Assembly (NCBI GenBank): GCA_038154685.1
Contig: JAYPYW010000009.1
Span: 1-64,000 of the forward strand
Direction of reading: 5' to 3'
DNA: 64,000 nucleotides
Source: GCA-002722245 sp038154685
Lineage (GTDB): Bacteria > Bacteroidota > Bacteroidia > Flavobacteriales_C > GCA-002722245
Position 1 is the stretch's first letter. Each line of letters starts with the position of its first letter. The notes beneath the pieces were generated by a model, which saw only the letters and a list, made by a program, of their open reading frames with translations, had not been told where the DNA came from and ran no database searches. The translations under genes and the position numbers were made by a program. Of the stretch, positions 48,787-57,284 are shown piece after piece.

Positions 48787-48862
48787 TTGGCGCCCTCAGA
48801 TCTTTGGGATCTCACAGATCTATTTTGACAAAAATCTGTGTAAATCGAAAAGATATGTGGGG
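48787..48862. repeat. 'GATCTCACAGATC' intergenic repeat between convergent genes
   Basis: GGGATCTCACAGATCTATTT and AAAATCTGTGTAAATC give an imperfect palindrome with CAGAT/ATCTG cores, related to the elements at 10670, 20715 and 37366. Confidence 0.5.
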
Positions 48863-48909
48863 AAAACTAGACAATTTACGTCATAATGATTGAGCGTGGC
48901 GCTAATAAA

Positions 48910-51237
48910 TCAATATGTTGTGAATCTTTGCTCGAAAACATTTCCTTTACTATCTACTAATTTCAAGGTGTGTTCCCCCGGAAGAGGTTGAACGCTTATT
49001 TGGTGCATGGTTTCTGTGCTGCCAACAAAATCATTGTCGATATGCCAGAATATGATTCCATCTTTATCCCGATGAGTAGCTTCGAAATTAACCTTTTCTA
49101 ATTCACCTTTAAGATTTACAGGGATGTGAATTTTACTGATCTTTTTAGGGTAAATAATCTTCATTACCTCGTCATCCGACCCAATTCCACAATCATTTAA
49201 AAAAGGAGGGAGCGTTTTATAATTGGCATGAGAGGTTTTGTAATAATGCTCCATTAAACCTGGTAAAACAAACCAGCTAGTTTTTTTCATGTCGAAAACA
49301 TTGTAGCAATTGCTATTTACTTGGTGAGTGCCGTTTTTATTGAGGTTAATCGACTTATGGAAAGGACAAACTTTAACGTTGCTTGCTCTTTCGTTTAGTT
49401 TCACTTGGACAGCATGATTACAATGCGGGCCGGCCTTGTATCCACTTTTCTCACAAATTTCGAAAGTCTTATAATCATCAATTGGTTCTTTAAACCAAGA
49501 GGTTTCTGGTAATAAGTTGAAAACATCGAACAAGACAGGTGCTGCTGCTTTAACTCCAATTATCCCGGGTTGACCCTGGCCCGTAGCATTACCAACCCAA
49601 ACACTTACAACGTATTCAGGAGTAATTCCAATCGCCCAAGCATCTCTGAAACCAAAAGATGTACCTGTTTTCCAGGCCACTTTTCTGGAGCTAGAAAAGA
49701 CTTTCCAATTTGATTCTGCTCCAGGGCGAATAACTTCTAACATTGAGTTAAAAGTTAAGTTAATTGCTCCCTGGTTAAAGTCCTTTTTAAAATCGATTAA
49801 TTGATCCTCCGGCGAAATACTAATCGAAGGGAAAATTGATTGATCTTTTATTTGATTGACCTGCCAAGCTAATTTTCTATATGCTTTATTAAGGTCCCAA
49901 AGAGATGTTTCTGCTCCGCCTAAAACAAGTGATAATCCATAATGGTTAGCAGGTTGATTGAGGGTGTTGATTTCGAGAGATTTTAGTTTGTGATAAAAAT
50001 TATTAAGTTCAACTCTTTCTAAAAGTCTAACTGCAGGAATGTTAAGCGATTGAGCTAAGCATTTGTTTGCAGGAACAGCCCCGGCATAGGTTTGTGCATA
50101 GTTTTGTGGGGTGTAGCCCTTGTAGTGAGTGGGGACATCAGGTAACAGTGAATAGGGGGTAATGAAACCTTCATCGAAAGCCTGACAATATAAAAAGGGT
50201 TTTAATATACTACCCGAACTTCTTGGAGCATGTATTACGTCAACAGCTTCGTTGTGATTAAACCCTAAACCAGTTACATTTCCGTTATAGCTAATTATTT
50301 TTCCAGTTTTTACATCTGTAATTAGAACCGCAATATTATTGATGTTATTTCTCCTTAGCTTTTTTGAATGTCTTTTTAATAATTGATTGACCCTTAATTG
50401 TAATCCTTGGTTGATGGAGGTTTTGTGTTTTTCCCCCTTTTGAGAGTTTTTAGCAATATAATTCAGTAGGTGGGGTGCATGTTGCGGAAGCGGATGAGGT
50501 TTTTGAGGGAGTTGTTCAATTAAGCTTAAATCGTACTCCTCTTGATCCATTAATCCAATTTCCAGCAACCTCTTAAGTAAACGATTTCTTTTCTTAAGTA
50601 ATAGTTCATGATTTTTTCCAGGGAAGATTAAACTAGGAGCATTAGGTAATACTGCTAATGTTGCAGATTGAGCCCAAGTTAGTTCATGGGATGGTTTTCC
50701 GTAATAACGCCAAGATGCAGTTTCTAATCCAACAACATTGCCACCAAAAGGGGCGTAGGTTGAGTAGTATCTTAATATATTGTCTTTTGATTCTGCAAAC
50801 TCTAATCGTGTTGCCCAAAATGCTTCTATAATTTTTTGCCAAAAATTACGCGGTGGATTTTTGCGCATCAATCTTATGGTTTGCATAGTGATTGTGCTTC
50901 CTCCTGATACAACTCTACCTTGAGTTAAATTTTGATAAACTGCTCTTCCGATTGATTTAGGACTTATTCCAAAATGAGATTCGAATGTCCTGTCTTCGAA
51001 TTGGATGATACAGTGTTTGAATTTTTGAGGTACCGAATCTACAAGAGGGAACCTCCATTGGCCATCCAAAGCAATCCTAGCGCTTAATAAATCTCCTTCG
51101 CGAGACTCGATAATTGTACTAGTAGGGAACTTAAAATAGGTGCTTGGCAAGCAAAATATCCAATAAATGAAAGTAATCACCGCTATAAGGGAACTCCATT
51201 TAAACCATGTTTTTTTATGAATTGTTCTCAGATTCAC
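48910..51237 (-). CDS. pbpC: Penicillin-binding protein 1C (bifunctional)
   Basis: 775-residue class A PBP: N-terminal membrane anchor (WSSLIAVITFIYWIFCLPS), transglycosylase GT51 domain with catalytic EDRTFESHFG and GGSTITMQTIRL, then transpeptidase motifs SSGSILKPF (SxxK), SLN at AQSLNIPAVRLL, and KTGTSFGFRDAW. The C-terminal BiPBP_C domain is at about residues 690-775. PbpC is often paired with an alpha-2-macroglobulin gene; none is visible here. It polymerises or cross-links peptidoglycan, though its in vivo activity is often minor. Confidence 0.95.
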   Translation of the reverse strand: MNLRTIHKKTWFKWSSLIAVITFIYWIFCLPSTYFKFPTSTIIESREGDLLSARIALDGQWRFPLVDSVPQKFKHCIIQFEDRTFESHFGISPKSIGRAVYQNLTQGRVVSGGSTITMQTIRLMRKNPPRNFWQKIIEAFWATRLEFAESKDNILRYYSTYAPFGGNVVGLETASWRYYGKPSHELTWAQSATLAVLPNAPSLIFPGKNHELLLKKRNRLLKRLLEIGLMDQEEYDLSLIEQLPQKPHPLPQHAPHLLNYIAKNSQKGEKHKTSINQGLQLRVNQLLKRHSKKLRRNNINNIAVLITDVKTGKIISYNGNVTGLGFNHNEAVDVIHAPRSSGSILKPFLYCQAFDEGFITPYSLLPDVPTHYKGYTPQNYAQTYAGAVPANKCLAQSLNIPAVRLLERVELNNFYHKLKSLEINTLNQPANHYGLSLVLGGAETSLWDLNKAYRKLAWQVNQIKDQSIFPSISISPEDQLIDFKKDFNQGAINLTFNSMLEVIRPGAESNWKVFSSSRKVAWKTGTSFGFRDAWAIGITPEYVVSVWVGNATGQGQPGIIGVKAAAPVLFDVFNLLPETSWFKEPIDDYKTFEICEKSGYKAGPHCNHAVQVKLNERASNVKVCPFHKSINLNKNGTHQVNSNCYNVFDMKKTSWFVLPGLMEHYYKTSHANYKTLPPFLNDCGIGSDDEVMKIIYPKKISKIHIPVNLKGELEKVNFEATHRDKDGIIFWHIDNDFVGSTETMHQISVQPLPGEHTLKLVDSKGNVFEQRFTTY

Positions 51238-51311
51238 AATACCAAGTTAGGGCAATTCAATAAAGAATAGTGGTCGCTTTATTATTCGTTATAATTAACT
51301 GAGTATTTGAA

Positions 51312-52010
51312 TTACAAACTATTGATAAAAGCCTTGAAAGCTTCTTTTTTACTTGGTGCGATTTTAACTGTGTGATCTCCAACTTCAACAAATTCTTTAT
51401 CAATTCTATTAATGTGGTTAACATTTACTATTGTTGATCTATGGATTCTGAAAAACATTTCTTGCGGTAATTTTCCCTCAGTTTTATTCATAGATGAATG
51501 TACAAGATATTTTTTTGCTTTTGTGAAAACCTCTATATAATCAACAGCAGCACCAATATGGGTGATGTCAGTATATTTTAGTTTGTGCAACATTCCATTG
51601 CTTTTTATAAAGAGATGATCTTTTTCTTCCGGTGAAGAAGTTGTTGTTTCCGAAGAGCTAAGCTTTTCTTTAACCTTTTCAATCATCTTCATGAAATTCA
51701 CAAACTTTACTGGTTTAAGCAGATAGCCTAAAACATTGTGGTTAATAACTTCGATTGCATATTCTGCTTTTGATGAGATGACCATAACATTGGCTGGATC
51801 TTCAAACGAGTTTAATAAATCAACCCCACTCATTTTTGGCATTTCCATGTCTAAAATAATAAAGTCGAAACTCAACCCATCCTGGGCTTTTAAAAACTCA
51901 ATAGGGTTGTTAAAAGTTGCCGCGCAATTTACTCCATCAATTTCTTCGAGGTACTCTTCAATTAAGGTGTTTTGAATTGGATCGTCATCAATAATTATGC
52001 AGTTCATCAA
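51312..52010 (-). CDS. LytTR-type response regulator
   Basis: 232-residue regulator: receiver domain (IIIDDDPIQNTLIEEYL, phospho-acceptor Asp in FIILDMEMPKMSG) and a C-terminal LytTR DNA-binding domain (SNGMLHKLKYTDITHIGAAVDYIEVFTKAKKYLVH, then RIHRSTIVNVNHINRIDKEFVEV). The conserved helix FRIHRSTIVN and the segment KIAPSKKEAFKAF fit the family. A second ATG one codon downstream is also possible. No cognate kinase gene is next to it. Confidence 0.92.
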   Translation of the reverse strand: MMNCIIIDDDPIQNTLIEEYLEEIDGVNCAATFNNPIEFLKAQDGLSFDFIILDMEMPKMSGVDLLNSFEDPANVMVISSKAEYAIEVINHNVLGYLLKPVKFVNFMKMIEKVKEKLSSSETTTSSPEEKDHLFIKSNGMLHKLKYTDITHIGAAVDYIEVFTKAKKYLVHSSMNKTEGKLPQEMFFRIHRSTIVNVNHINRIDKEFVEVGDHTVKIAPSKKEAFKAFINSL

Positions 52011-52162
52011 AAGGTTTTTAAGGTTTCTACGCTGCCGAGAAAAAAAGTTTCAAATTTAATTATGTAACCTTTTTGGAATTGAGAGTTATTAAGGCAAATG
52101 TTAAATGTTTACAAGTGTTATAAATTTTAACTTAGTTTTTATCAGAGGTTGGCTTTTTAAAT

Positions 52163-52170
52163 TACTTTTG
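52163..52170 (+). promoter_or_regulatory. Minus-7 box for the 52194-58263 gene run
   Basis: TACTTTTG, an exact TAnnTTTG match, 24 bases before the GTG start at 52194. The minus-33 element is not clear. It supports the start at 52194 and excludes the upstream GTG at 52170. Confidence 0.5.
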
Positions 52171-52193
52171 TGCCGAATTATTCAATATCTGTC

Positions 52194-52427
52194 GTGAAAA
52201 AATCTTTATTAGCCTTAGTTTTTATTTGTTTTTTCATTCTTGGAGTTAAAGCGCAAGTAAAGCAATACTTTATTAGTTTAGGAGAAAGTTGTTTAGAAAT
52301 GAAATATTATTTCAATAAAGTAAATAAAGTGGAGGATTCTTGTGAAATTTATTACACTTCAAATAGATCTGTCGCTATTTCTGCAAGTATATTAATAGGA
52401 TATTCTTTGGGATTAGGGATTAATTAA
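52194..52427 (+). CDS. Small secreted protein
   Basis: 77-residue protein starting at GTG 52194, with a good signal peptide (KKSLLALVFICFFILGVKAQ) and a mature part of about 55 residues that ends in a hydrophobic segment (SVAISASILIGYSLGLGIN). It has two cysteines (SCLEMKYYF and SCEIYYTS). Not recognised. It leads the run of seven rightward genes and is 22 bases from the next. Confidence 0.55.
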   Translation: MKKSLLALVFICFFILGVKAQVKQYFISLGESCLEMKYYFNKVNKVEDSCEIYYTSNRSVAISASILIGYSLGLGIN

Positions 52428-52449
52428 AATCAAGCAACAACAACTAAAA

Positions 52450-54270
52450 ATGAAACAACAAAAACTAGTATTTATTCTTGGATTATTAATTGTTTTTACA
52501 ACTTCATTAAGTGCACAAGATTTGTCGCTTAAATGGTCGCAAGAAATTAAACAAAAAAATTCGGAAGATGGGTATTTTAAGGAATACTTAGGGGCTAATG
52601 ACAAGTATATTTATGCTTACTTTTCTACTCTTTCAAAAAAGAAGCAATACAAAATCGTTGCTTTCGATAAAAAAACGATGATGAAAAAGCATGATGTTGA
52701 GGTTATTGGATACCCTTCAAATGCGAGAGAAACAAGCAAGTATAAAAGGATTAAGTTTTATAAAACTATCGTTTATAACGACGTAGTTTATGCTTTTTAT
52801 AAGTCTAACTACAAAGGGAGTACTAAGATTTTAGTTAAGAGTTTCTCTCCAGAGCTAAAGGAGACGAATAAGTTAAAGGTAGTTACTTCTCAACCAGCAG
52901 TAAGTGATAGAAAAAACAAAGCGGCTACCCCTTTTGTAATAGGGAATAAAGAAGTTGGGAAAGTTTTTATTGGTGTTGAGAAAGAAGCAATGCCAGGAAC
53001 TAAAATTAAATTAGAGTATAAGGTTTTAAATCAAGACTTTTCTTTTTCCAATGCAAATCAAGTTGAGTTACCAATTGAATTTGTTAGCGGAAATAACTTT
53101 TTAGCTAGAAAAGGAGGTTTGGTTTCTTCTTACACTTATGGTGATGACGGGAATGTCCATTTCAGTTCTACTTACAGAAAGTACGATAACAAAAAAGATG
53201 CAAAAGCTGACGTTAAGAAGGCTAAGAAGTCTGGTAAGTCAAAAGCTGAAGCTTACAATGATCTTTCTTATGATATTCTTTCTTCAATTGATTTAAAAAA
53301 TAACGAATATAACAGTGTTCCACTTAAGGCTGAAGGTAAGAGATTGTTTTCAACCTACAGAATGGTTAGAAAAGGGGTGACTCGTTTATATGGTTATTTC
53401 AGTGATTTTAGCAGGGATAAGAGAGGTAGAGATATTCATGGGATTTTTTATGCTGTTTTGAACGAGAATTATGAGGTTGAAAATCTTAAGTTTTCGAAGT
53501 TCGACAAGAAAATGTTGAGAGATATGTATAAAACAGATAAGAACGATCCTGACGGTGGAAGAAAAGGTGGTTGTTGTATCATAGGAAAGAAAGGAGATAC
53601 TTACGCTAATACAGGAACAGTTAATCCTGATTACATCATTGAAGATGCTGTTGAAGGTGAAGATGGTAGTATTTATTTAATCACTACTATTATGTATAAC
53701 TATACTGTCCAAGTTTGTACAACCGATCAAAATGGAAATACAACTTGTAGGGATGAACCAAGATGTTACAAAGGAAATGTAACAACCTTTAAATTAGACA
53801 AAGAGGGTAATATGGTTTGGGGATCTAACTATGATAGATCGATAACTTATAAGTCTCATTATGTTTATGATGTGAATGCGGTTCATGATGATAAAGGTCT
53901 TTATGTTATTTATGGAGATCAAAAGATGAGAGAAACTAAGAAGGTATTCTTTTGGCAGCTTCTTAAAAAGATTGATAGAACATACCCGTTACATTACATT
54001 TATATCGATAAGTCGAATGGTAAAATAAAGAAGAAGACTTTAAATGTAAATACATCTAAGACAAAAAGAAGGCAAGCTAAGTTTGTTAACCCTGTAAGAG
54101 TGACAGTAATTGACAATAAGTTCTATGTAAATGACCAAACAGAAACTTTAAATCCACTTGGATACGCTTCGTTCGCGTGTTGTTATGTTTGGATGATGCC
54201 AGAATTACCTTATGCGTTTAGATTTACTAGTAATAAATATGGTTACTTTGGTATATTAGAACCTAAGTAG
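52450..54270 (+). CDS. Large secreted protein of unknown function
   Basis: 606-residue secreted protein: signal peptide MKQQKLVFILGLLIVFTTSLSAQ, then repeated strand blocks with GKxxxF turns (YLGANDKYIYAYFSTLS, VVYAFYKSNYKGSTKILVKSF, GGLVSSYTYGDDGNVHFSSTYRKY, EGEDGSIYLITTIMYNY), a pattern that suggests a beta-propeller of six or seven blades. Two cysteine pairs occur late (GGCCIIG, CTTDQNGNTTC and RCYKG). It has a Lys-rich insertion near residue 255 (KKDAKADVKKAKKSGKSKAEA). No catalytic motif is recognised. Confidence 0.65.
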   Translation: MKQQKLVFILGLLIVFTTSLSAQDLSLKWSQEIKQKNSEDGYFKEYLGANDKYIYAYFSTLSKKKQYKIVAFDKKTMMKKHDVEVIGYPSNARETSKYKRIKFYKTIVYNDVVYAFYKSNYKGSTKILVKSFSPELKETNKLKVVTSQPAVSDRKNKAATPFVIGNKEVGKVFIGVEKEAMPGTKIKLEYKVLNQDFSFSNANQVELPIEFVSGNNFLARKGGLVSSYTYGDDGNVHFSSTYRKYDNKKDAKADVKKAKKSGKSKAEAYNDLSYDILSSIDLKNNEYNSVPLKAEGKRLFSTYRMVRKGVTRLYGYFSDFSRDKRGRDIHGIFYAVLNENYEVENLKFSKFDKKMLRDMYKTDKNDPDGGRKGGCCIIGKKGDTYANTGTVNPDYIIEDAVEGEDGSIYLITTIMYNYTVQVCTTDQNGNTTCRDEPRCYKGNVTTFKLDKEGNMVWGSNYDRSITYKSHYVYDVNAVHDDKGLYVIYGDQKMRETKKVFFWQLLKKIDRTYPLHYIYIDKSNGKIKKKTLNVNTSKTKRRQAKFVNPVRVTVIDNKFYVNDQTETLNPLGYASFACCYVWMMPELPYAFRFTSNKYGYFGILEPK

Positions 54271-54274
54271 AAAA

Positions 54275-54718
54275 ATGAATATATTTTTTAAATGTTTTTT
54301 GAGCCTTTGTTTTTGCTTACTTTTTAGCAAAACAAGGGCTCAATTAGTTTCTGCAGATGCCATACTAGAATCTAATTTCTCGGTATATCAAAGTAAGGAA
54401 ACAAAACCTAGGTCGGTGATGACTTTTAAGGATAGATCCTTTCTAAGTATTATTAATCCGTTTTCTTATGCATCAATTGGTTTAATGTTTACCTACCAAA
54501 GGTTAGTTTCTCAGCAAATCGGCGCAGATTGTCCTTATGAGTTGTCTTGTTCAGAACATGCTAAAAGGGCTGTAGAAAGATATGGTATATTGAAAGGGGC
54601 AATGATTGGCTTTTACCAGCTTCAAAGTTGTACCCCAAGAACAGGTTATGATTTTCCTGATCATGCAATTAATTCTGACGGAAGAATAATAAATCCTATA
54701 GAAATTGATGAGGACTAG
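54275..54718 (+). CDS. Exported protein with a YidD domain
   Basis: 147 residues. An N-terminal signal peptide (MNIFFKCFLSLCFCLLFSKTRAQ) and about 40 further residues precede a YidD-type core: YQRLVSQQIGADCPYELSCSEHAKRAVERYGILKGAMIGFYQLQSCTP, with the characteristic cysteines. Normal YidD is about 70-85 residues and cytoplasmic, where it helps membrane-protein insertion with YidC. A form with a signal peptide and in a run of exported proteins suggests a different job. The next gene begins inside its stop region. Confidence 0.8.
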   Translation: MNIFFKCFLSLCFCLLFSKTRAQLVSADAILESNFSVYQSKETKPRSVMTFKDRSFLSIINPFSYASIGLMFTYQRLVSQQIGADCPYELSCSEHAKRAVERYGILKGAMIGFYQLQSCTPRTGYDFPDHAINSDGRIINPIEIDED

Positions 54719-55493
54719 GTTAGTTTACTTTTTCTTTTTCCTTGTTTGCTTTCAAGCAAGATCCCAAGTCAATTCTGAATTCGTTGATTATCTTGTTATT
54801 TCAGAACTTAATAAGGAGCATAAAACTTACCTTGATCAATTAACATTAGATTTTGGAGAGACCGACTCAGTTAGGTATTACAAAACTAAGTTTGATTTAC
54901 TCACAAATAATTATGATTCATTTCAAAATGAATTTAACAGCTGTAAGCTCTGTTGGAAGGATACTTCATTGATTAATTATTCGTCAATCCATTTAATTAG
55001 ATTCAGTATAGAAAGAGCTAACAAGTTTTGGAAAGCCGATTCAACTTATGGTTCTTTCGTTTCTAAAAACAGTATTCTTAGGAAATCCTACAATCTTTCC
55101 TTGAACCCTAAATTGGATGATTCGTTTCTTCCTTATGAATTGAAATTTCATTTTCAGGAGTACAAATCAGCCTACAATAAAAAAGCGTGGGTTGCAGGTC
55201 TTTTGTCTGCCGCGATTCCTGCGTCTGGGAAATTATACATTGGACGCGGAAACTCATTTTTTGGGGCATTTGCGCTCAATGTTGTTCATGGGATAATATT
55301 GTATGAGGCCATTAATAGAAAAGGGATAGAGCATCCATACACAATTGTTTCGGCTGGTTTTTTTGGGGTGTTTTACTTTTCCAACATTTTTGGGACCATT
55401 CACGATTTAAAGAGAGTTAAAAACGAAAGACGTAAACATTTTTTATATGAAGTCGCTGATTATCAGTCTGCTGATTTGTATTTGTACGAGTAG
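54708..55493 (+). CDS. Membrane protein with C-terminal helix cluster (paralog A)
   Basis: 261 residues, signal-type N-terminus (MRTRLVYFFFFLVCFQARSQ), a helical middle part and a C-terminal membrane region WVAGLLSAAIPASGKLYIGRGNSFFGAFALNVVHGIILYEAINR. The PASGKLYIGR segment parallels SYLFPGLGTMMTGDFYNGIG in the next protein, so the two seem to be paralogs with a glycine-rich turn between helices, a style seen in DUF5683-type proteins. I start at ATG 54708; a TTG at 54705 is possible. Overlaps its neighbours. Confidence 0.6.
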   Translation: MRTRLVYFFFFLVCFQARSQVNSEFVDYLVISELNKEHKTYLDQLTLDFGETDSVRYYKTKFDLLTNNYDSFQNEFNSCKLCWKDTSLINYSSIHLIRFSIERANKFWKADSTYGSFVSKNSILRKSYNLSLNPKLDDSFLPYELKFHFQEYKSAYNKKAWVAGLLSAAIPASGKLYIGRGNSFFGAFALNVVHGIILYEAINRKGIEHPYTIVSAGFFGVFYFSNIFGTIHDLKRVKNERRKHFLYEVADYQSADLYLYE

Positions 55494-56265
55494 TGCATTT
55501 GGACAAGCTGGATATGAAGCCTCCATGCTTGAACTAGAACAAAAAATCTTTTCCGAAGAGAATGATTCGTTAAGGAATGAATTGTGCTTGAAGAAGTTCA
55601 ATCTTTCTCTTATGAATTTTGACGCTCGAAGGTCGTTTTTCGAAATGAAGCGTGTAAATGATAATTTGATTTCTAACATAAGTCAGAAAAATAACTTTTT
55701 GTGGAACGCGAGCCTTGTTTCGAAGTTAAACGGTGATTTTGAGTATGCTAACATATACTTTGATCAATACTTAGAGGCAACCAATGATTCAAATACGAAT
55801 TGTTTGATTTTAGGTTTTTTAATCAAAAATGAAAATGATACTTCAATTTTAAATGCCTTTGAAAGGCAAATCCCTCAGGACTCATCTTTAGCCTGTTTGA
55901 ATTGTTTGAACGCTGTTAAGGGTTTTAAAATGAAAAGAAAAGGTGCTTATGTAAAGGTTTCTTATTTATTTCCAGGGTTAGGAACGATGATGACAGGAGA
56001 TTTTTACAACGGTATTGGATCTATTCTAACCGTTAGTGGATCTGGAGTGGGGATGTATTATTTAATCTCCAATAACATGTATTATGGTTCAGCAATTTGG
56101 GGGTATTTACTCTTTTGGAGATTTTATACTGGGAATGTTAGGCTAGCGAAGACTAAAGTGAATAATTTGGAGCAAAAAAAGAAGGCTTTGCTGGCTGATG
56201 ATTGTCAACAACAAATCAAAGCGTTGTTGAAGAATAACCAAATTGATTTTCGTTTAAATAAATAG
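55447..56265 (+). CDS. Membrane protein with C-terminal helix cluster (paralog B)
   Basis: 272 residues, signal peptide MKSLIISLLICICTSSAFGQ, a helical and Asn-rich middle part with three cysteines spaced like a small motif (NCLILG, SLACLNCLNAVKG), and a C-terminal region with 3 hydrophobic segments starting YVKVSYLFPGLGTMMTGDFYNGIG. Starts within the upstream gene (overlap 47 bases). Related in layout to the preceding protein but not close in sequence. Role unknown; context is the YidD-like protein. Confidence 0.6.
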   Translation: MKSLIISLLICICTSSAFGQAGYEASMLELEQKIFSEENDSLRNELCLKKFNLSLMNFDARRSFFEMKRVNDNLISNISQKNNFLWNASLVSKLNGDFEYANIYFDQYLEATNDSNTNCLILGFLIKNENDTSILNAFERQIPQDSSLACLNCLNAVKGFKMKRKGAYVKVSYLFPGLGTMMTGDFYNGIGSILTVSGSGVGMYYLISNNMYYGSAIWGYLLFWRFYTGNVRLAKTKVNNLEQKKKALLADDCQQQIKALLKNNQIDFRLNK

Positions 56266-56294
56266 TTTGCTTTACCTTGCGAGCTCATATTCTT

Positions 56295-57284
56295 ATGAGA
56301 AAGCTAAGTAACTTCATTCATTATTTTTCTATTATACCTAGAGTTAATGCTAGGATAGTTACTATTAATAAGGTGCTTTCTGATTTGAAAAAGGAGGTTT
56401 CTAAAAACCCAGAATGGAGCGAAATAATATCTGCGAAAGGGTTTGATTTAAGATTAACCCAATATGTTCAGGTTCATTCGTTGTTAGATTACAGTTTGTG
56501 TGGTTTAGCGGGAAGGGGGATGACTGAGAAAGAGTTAAAAGCGTGTGTTTACTTTTGCGCATCTCTGCCTTTATATGATGATTTTTTTGATAAAAACGAT
56601 TTGTCGGCTGATGAGATAAAAGCTTTAATGAAGGCTCCAAAAGATTTTCAGCCCAACACTCCGGTTGAAGGCTTATTCATTTTCCTTTTAAAAGAAGTTT
56701 ATGAAAACCTTCATGATCAAGAGTTATTCGCTAAATATTTTGAAGGTTTATATTACGGACAAGAAGAAAGTAAGAAGCTCTTAAATCCCGATTTAACTTT
56801 CGAAGAAGTAGAAAAAATTGCATTTGAAAAAGGAGGATACAGCGCACTTTTGTTCCGTAGTATTTTAAGGCATCCATTAATTGAAGGAGAAGAGGAAGCT
56901 TTGTATCAATTAGGTGCTGTGGGGCAGTTGTTGGATGACTTGTTCGATTTATGGGACGATCTTGAAGAAGGTATTAATACTGTTGTTACTAAATTTGATA
57001 AAGATTTCCAGCCAGTTTTTGATAGATATATGAAGGAGGTTGAAAAATTAAGACAACTTTTTTTAGGGCTCGATTACAAGAATTCTGACAAAAACAAATT
57101 CATTCGAGAATTGATGTTAATGGTAAACGGAGGTACACTTTGCGGTTTACATTATTTGGAGCTCCAAAAACAAAATGGAGGTGTTTTCGATATTCATAAA
57201 ATAGGGAGAGATACTTTGATTTGTGATATGGAGGATAAAAAGAATTGGGTGAAAATGGTTAAGTTATCTGTAGGAAATGCTTAA
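56295..57284 (+). CDS. Class I isoprenoid synthase-like protein (first of tandem pair)
   Basis: 329 residues, all-helical, cytosolic. Two aspartate-rich motifs, as in class I terpene and prenyl synthases: YDDFFDK (DDxxD) in the first third and QLLDDLFDLWDDLEEG in the second half. Between them is GQEESKKLL and the EKGGYSALLFRSI helix. Magnesium-bound DDxxD pairs bind diphosphate in this fold, so a prenyl-diphosphate substrate is likely, but the sequence matches neither ordinary polyprenyl synthases nor squalene/phytoene synthases. The ATG at 56295 (MRKLSNFIHYF) is taken as start; a TTG at 56277 is possible. Overlaps the next gene by 8 bases. Confidence 0.7.
   Translation: MRKLSNFIHYFSIIPRVNARIVTINKVLSDLKKEVSKNPEWSEIISAKGFDLRLTQYVQVHSLLDYSLCGLAGRGMTEKELKACVYFCASLPLYDDFFDKNDLSADEIKALMKAPKDFQPNTPVEGLFIFLLKEVYENLHDQELFAKYFEGLYYGQEESKKLLNPDLTFEEVEKIAFEKGGYSALLFRSILRHPLIEGEEEALYQLGAVGQLLDDLFDLWDDLEEGINTVVTKFDKDFQPVFDRYMKEVEKLRQLFLGLDYKNSDKNKFIRELMLMVNGGTLCGLHYLELQKQNGGVFDIHKIGRDTLICDMEDKKNWVKMVKLSVGNA

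Noticed and set aside
48910..51237. PBP1C partnered with an alpha-2-macroglobulin gene
   Set aside because: No such gene is within the window on either side, so the usual pairing cannot be claimed here.
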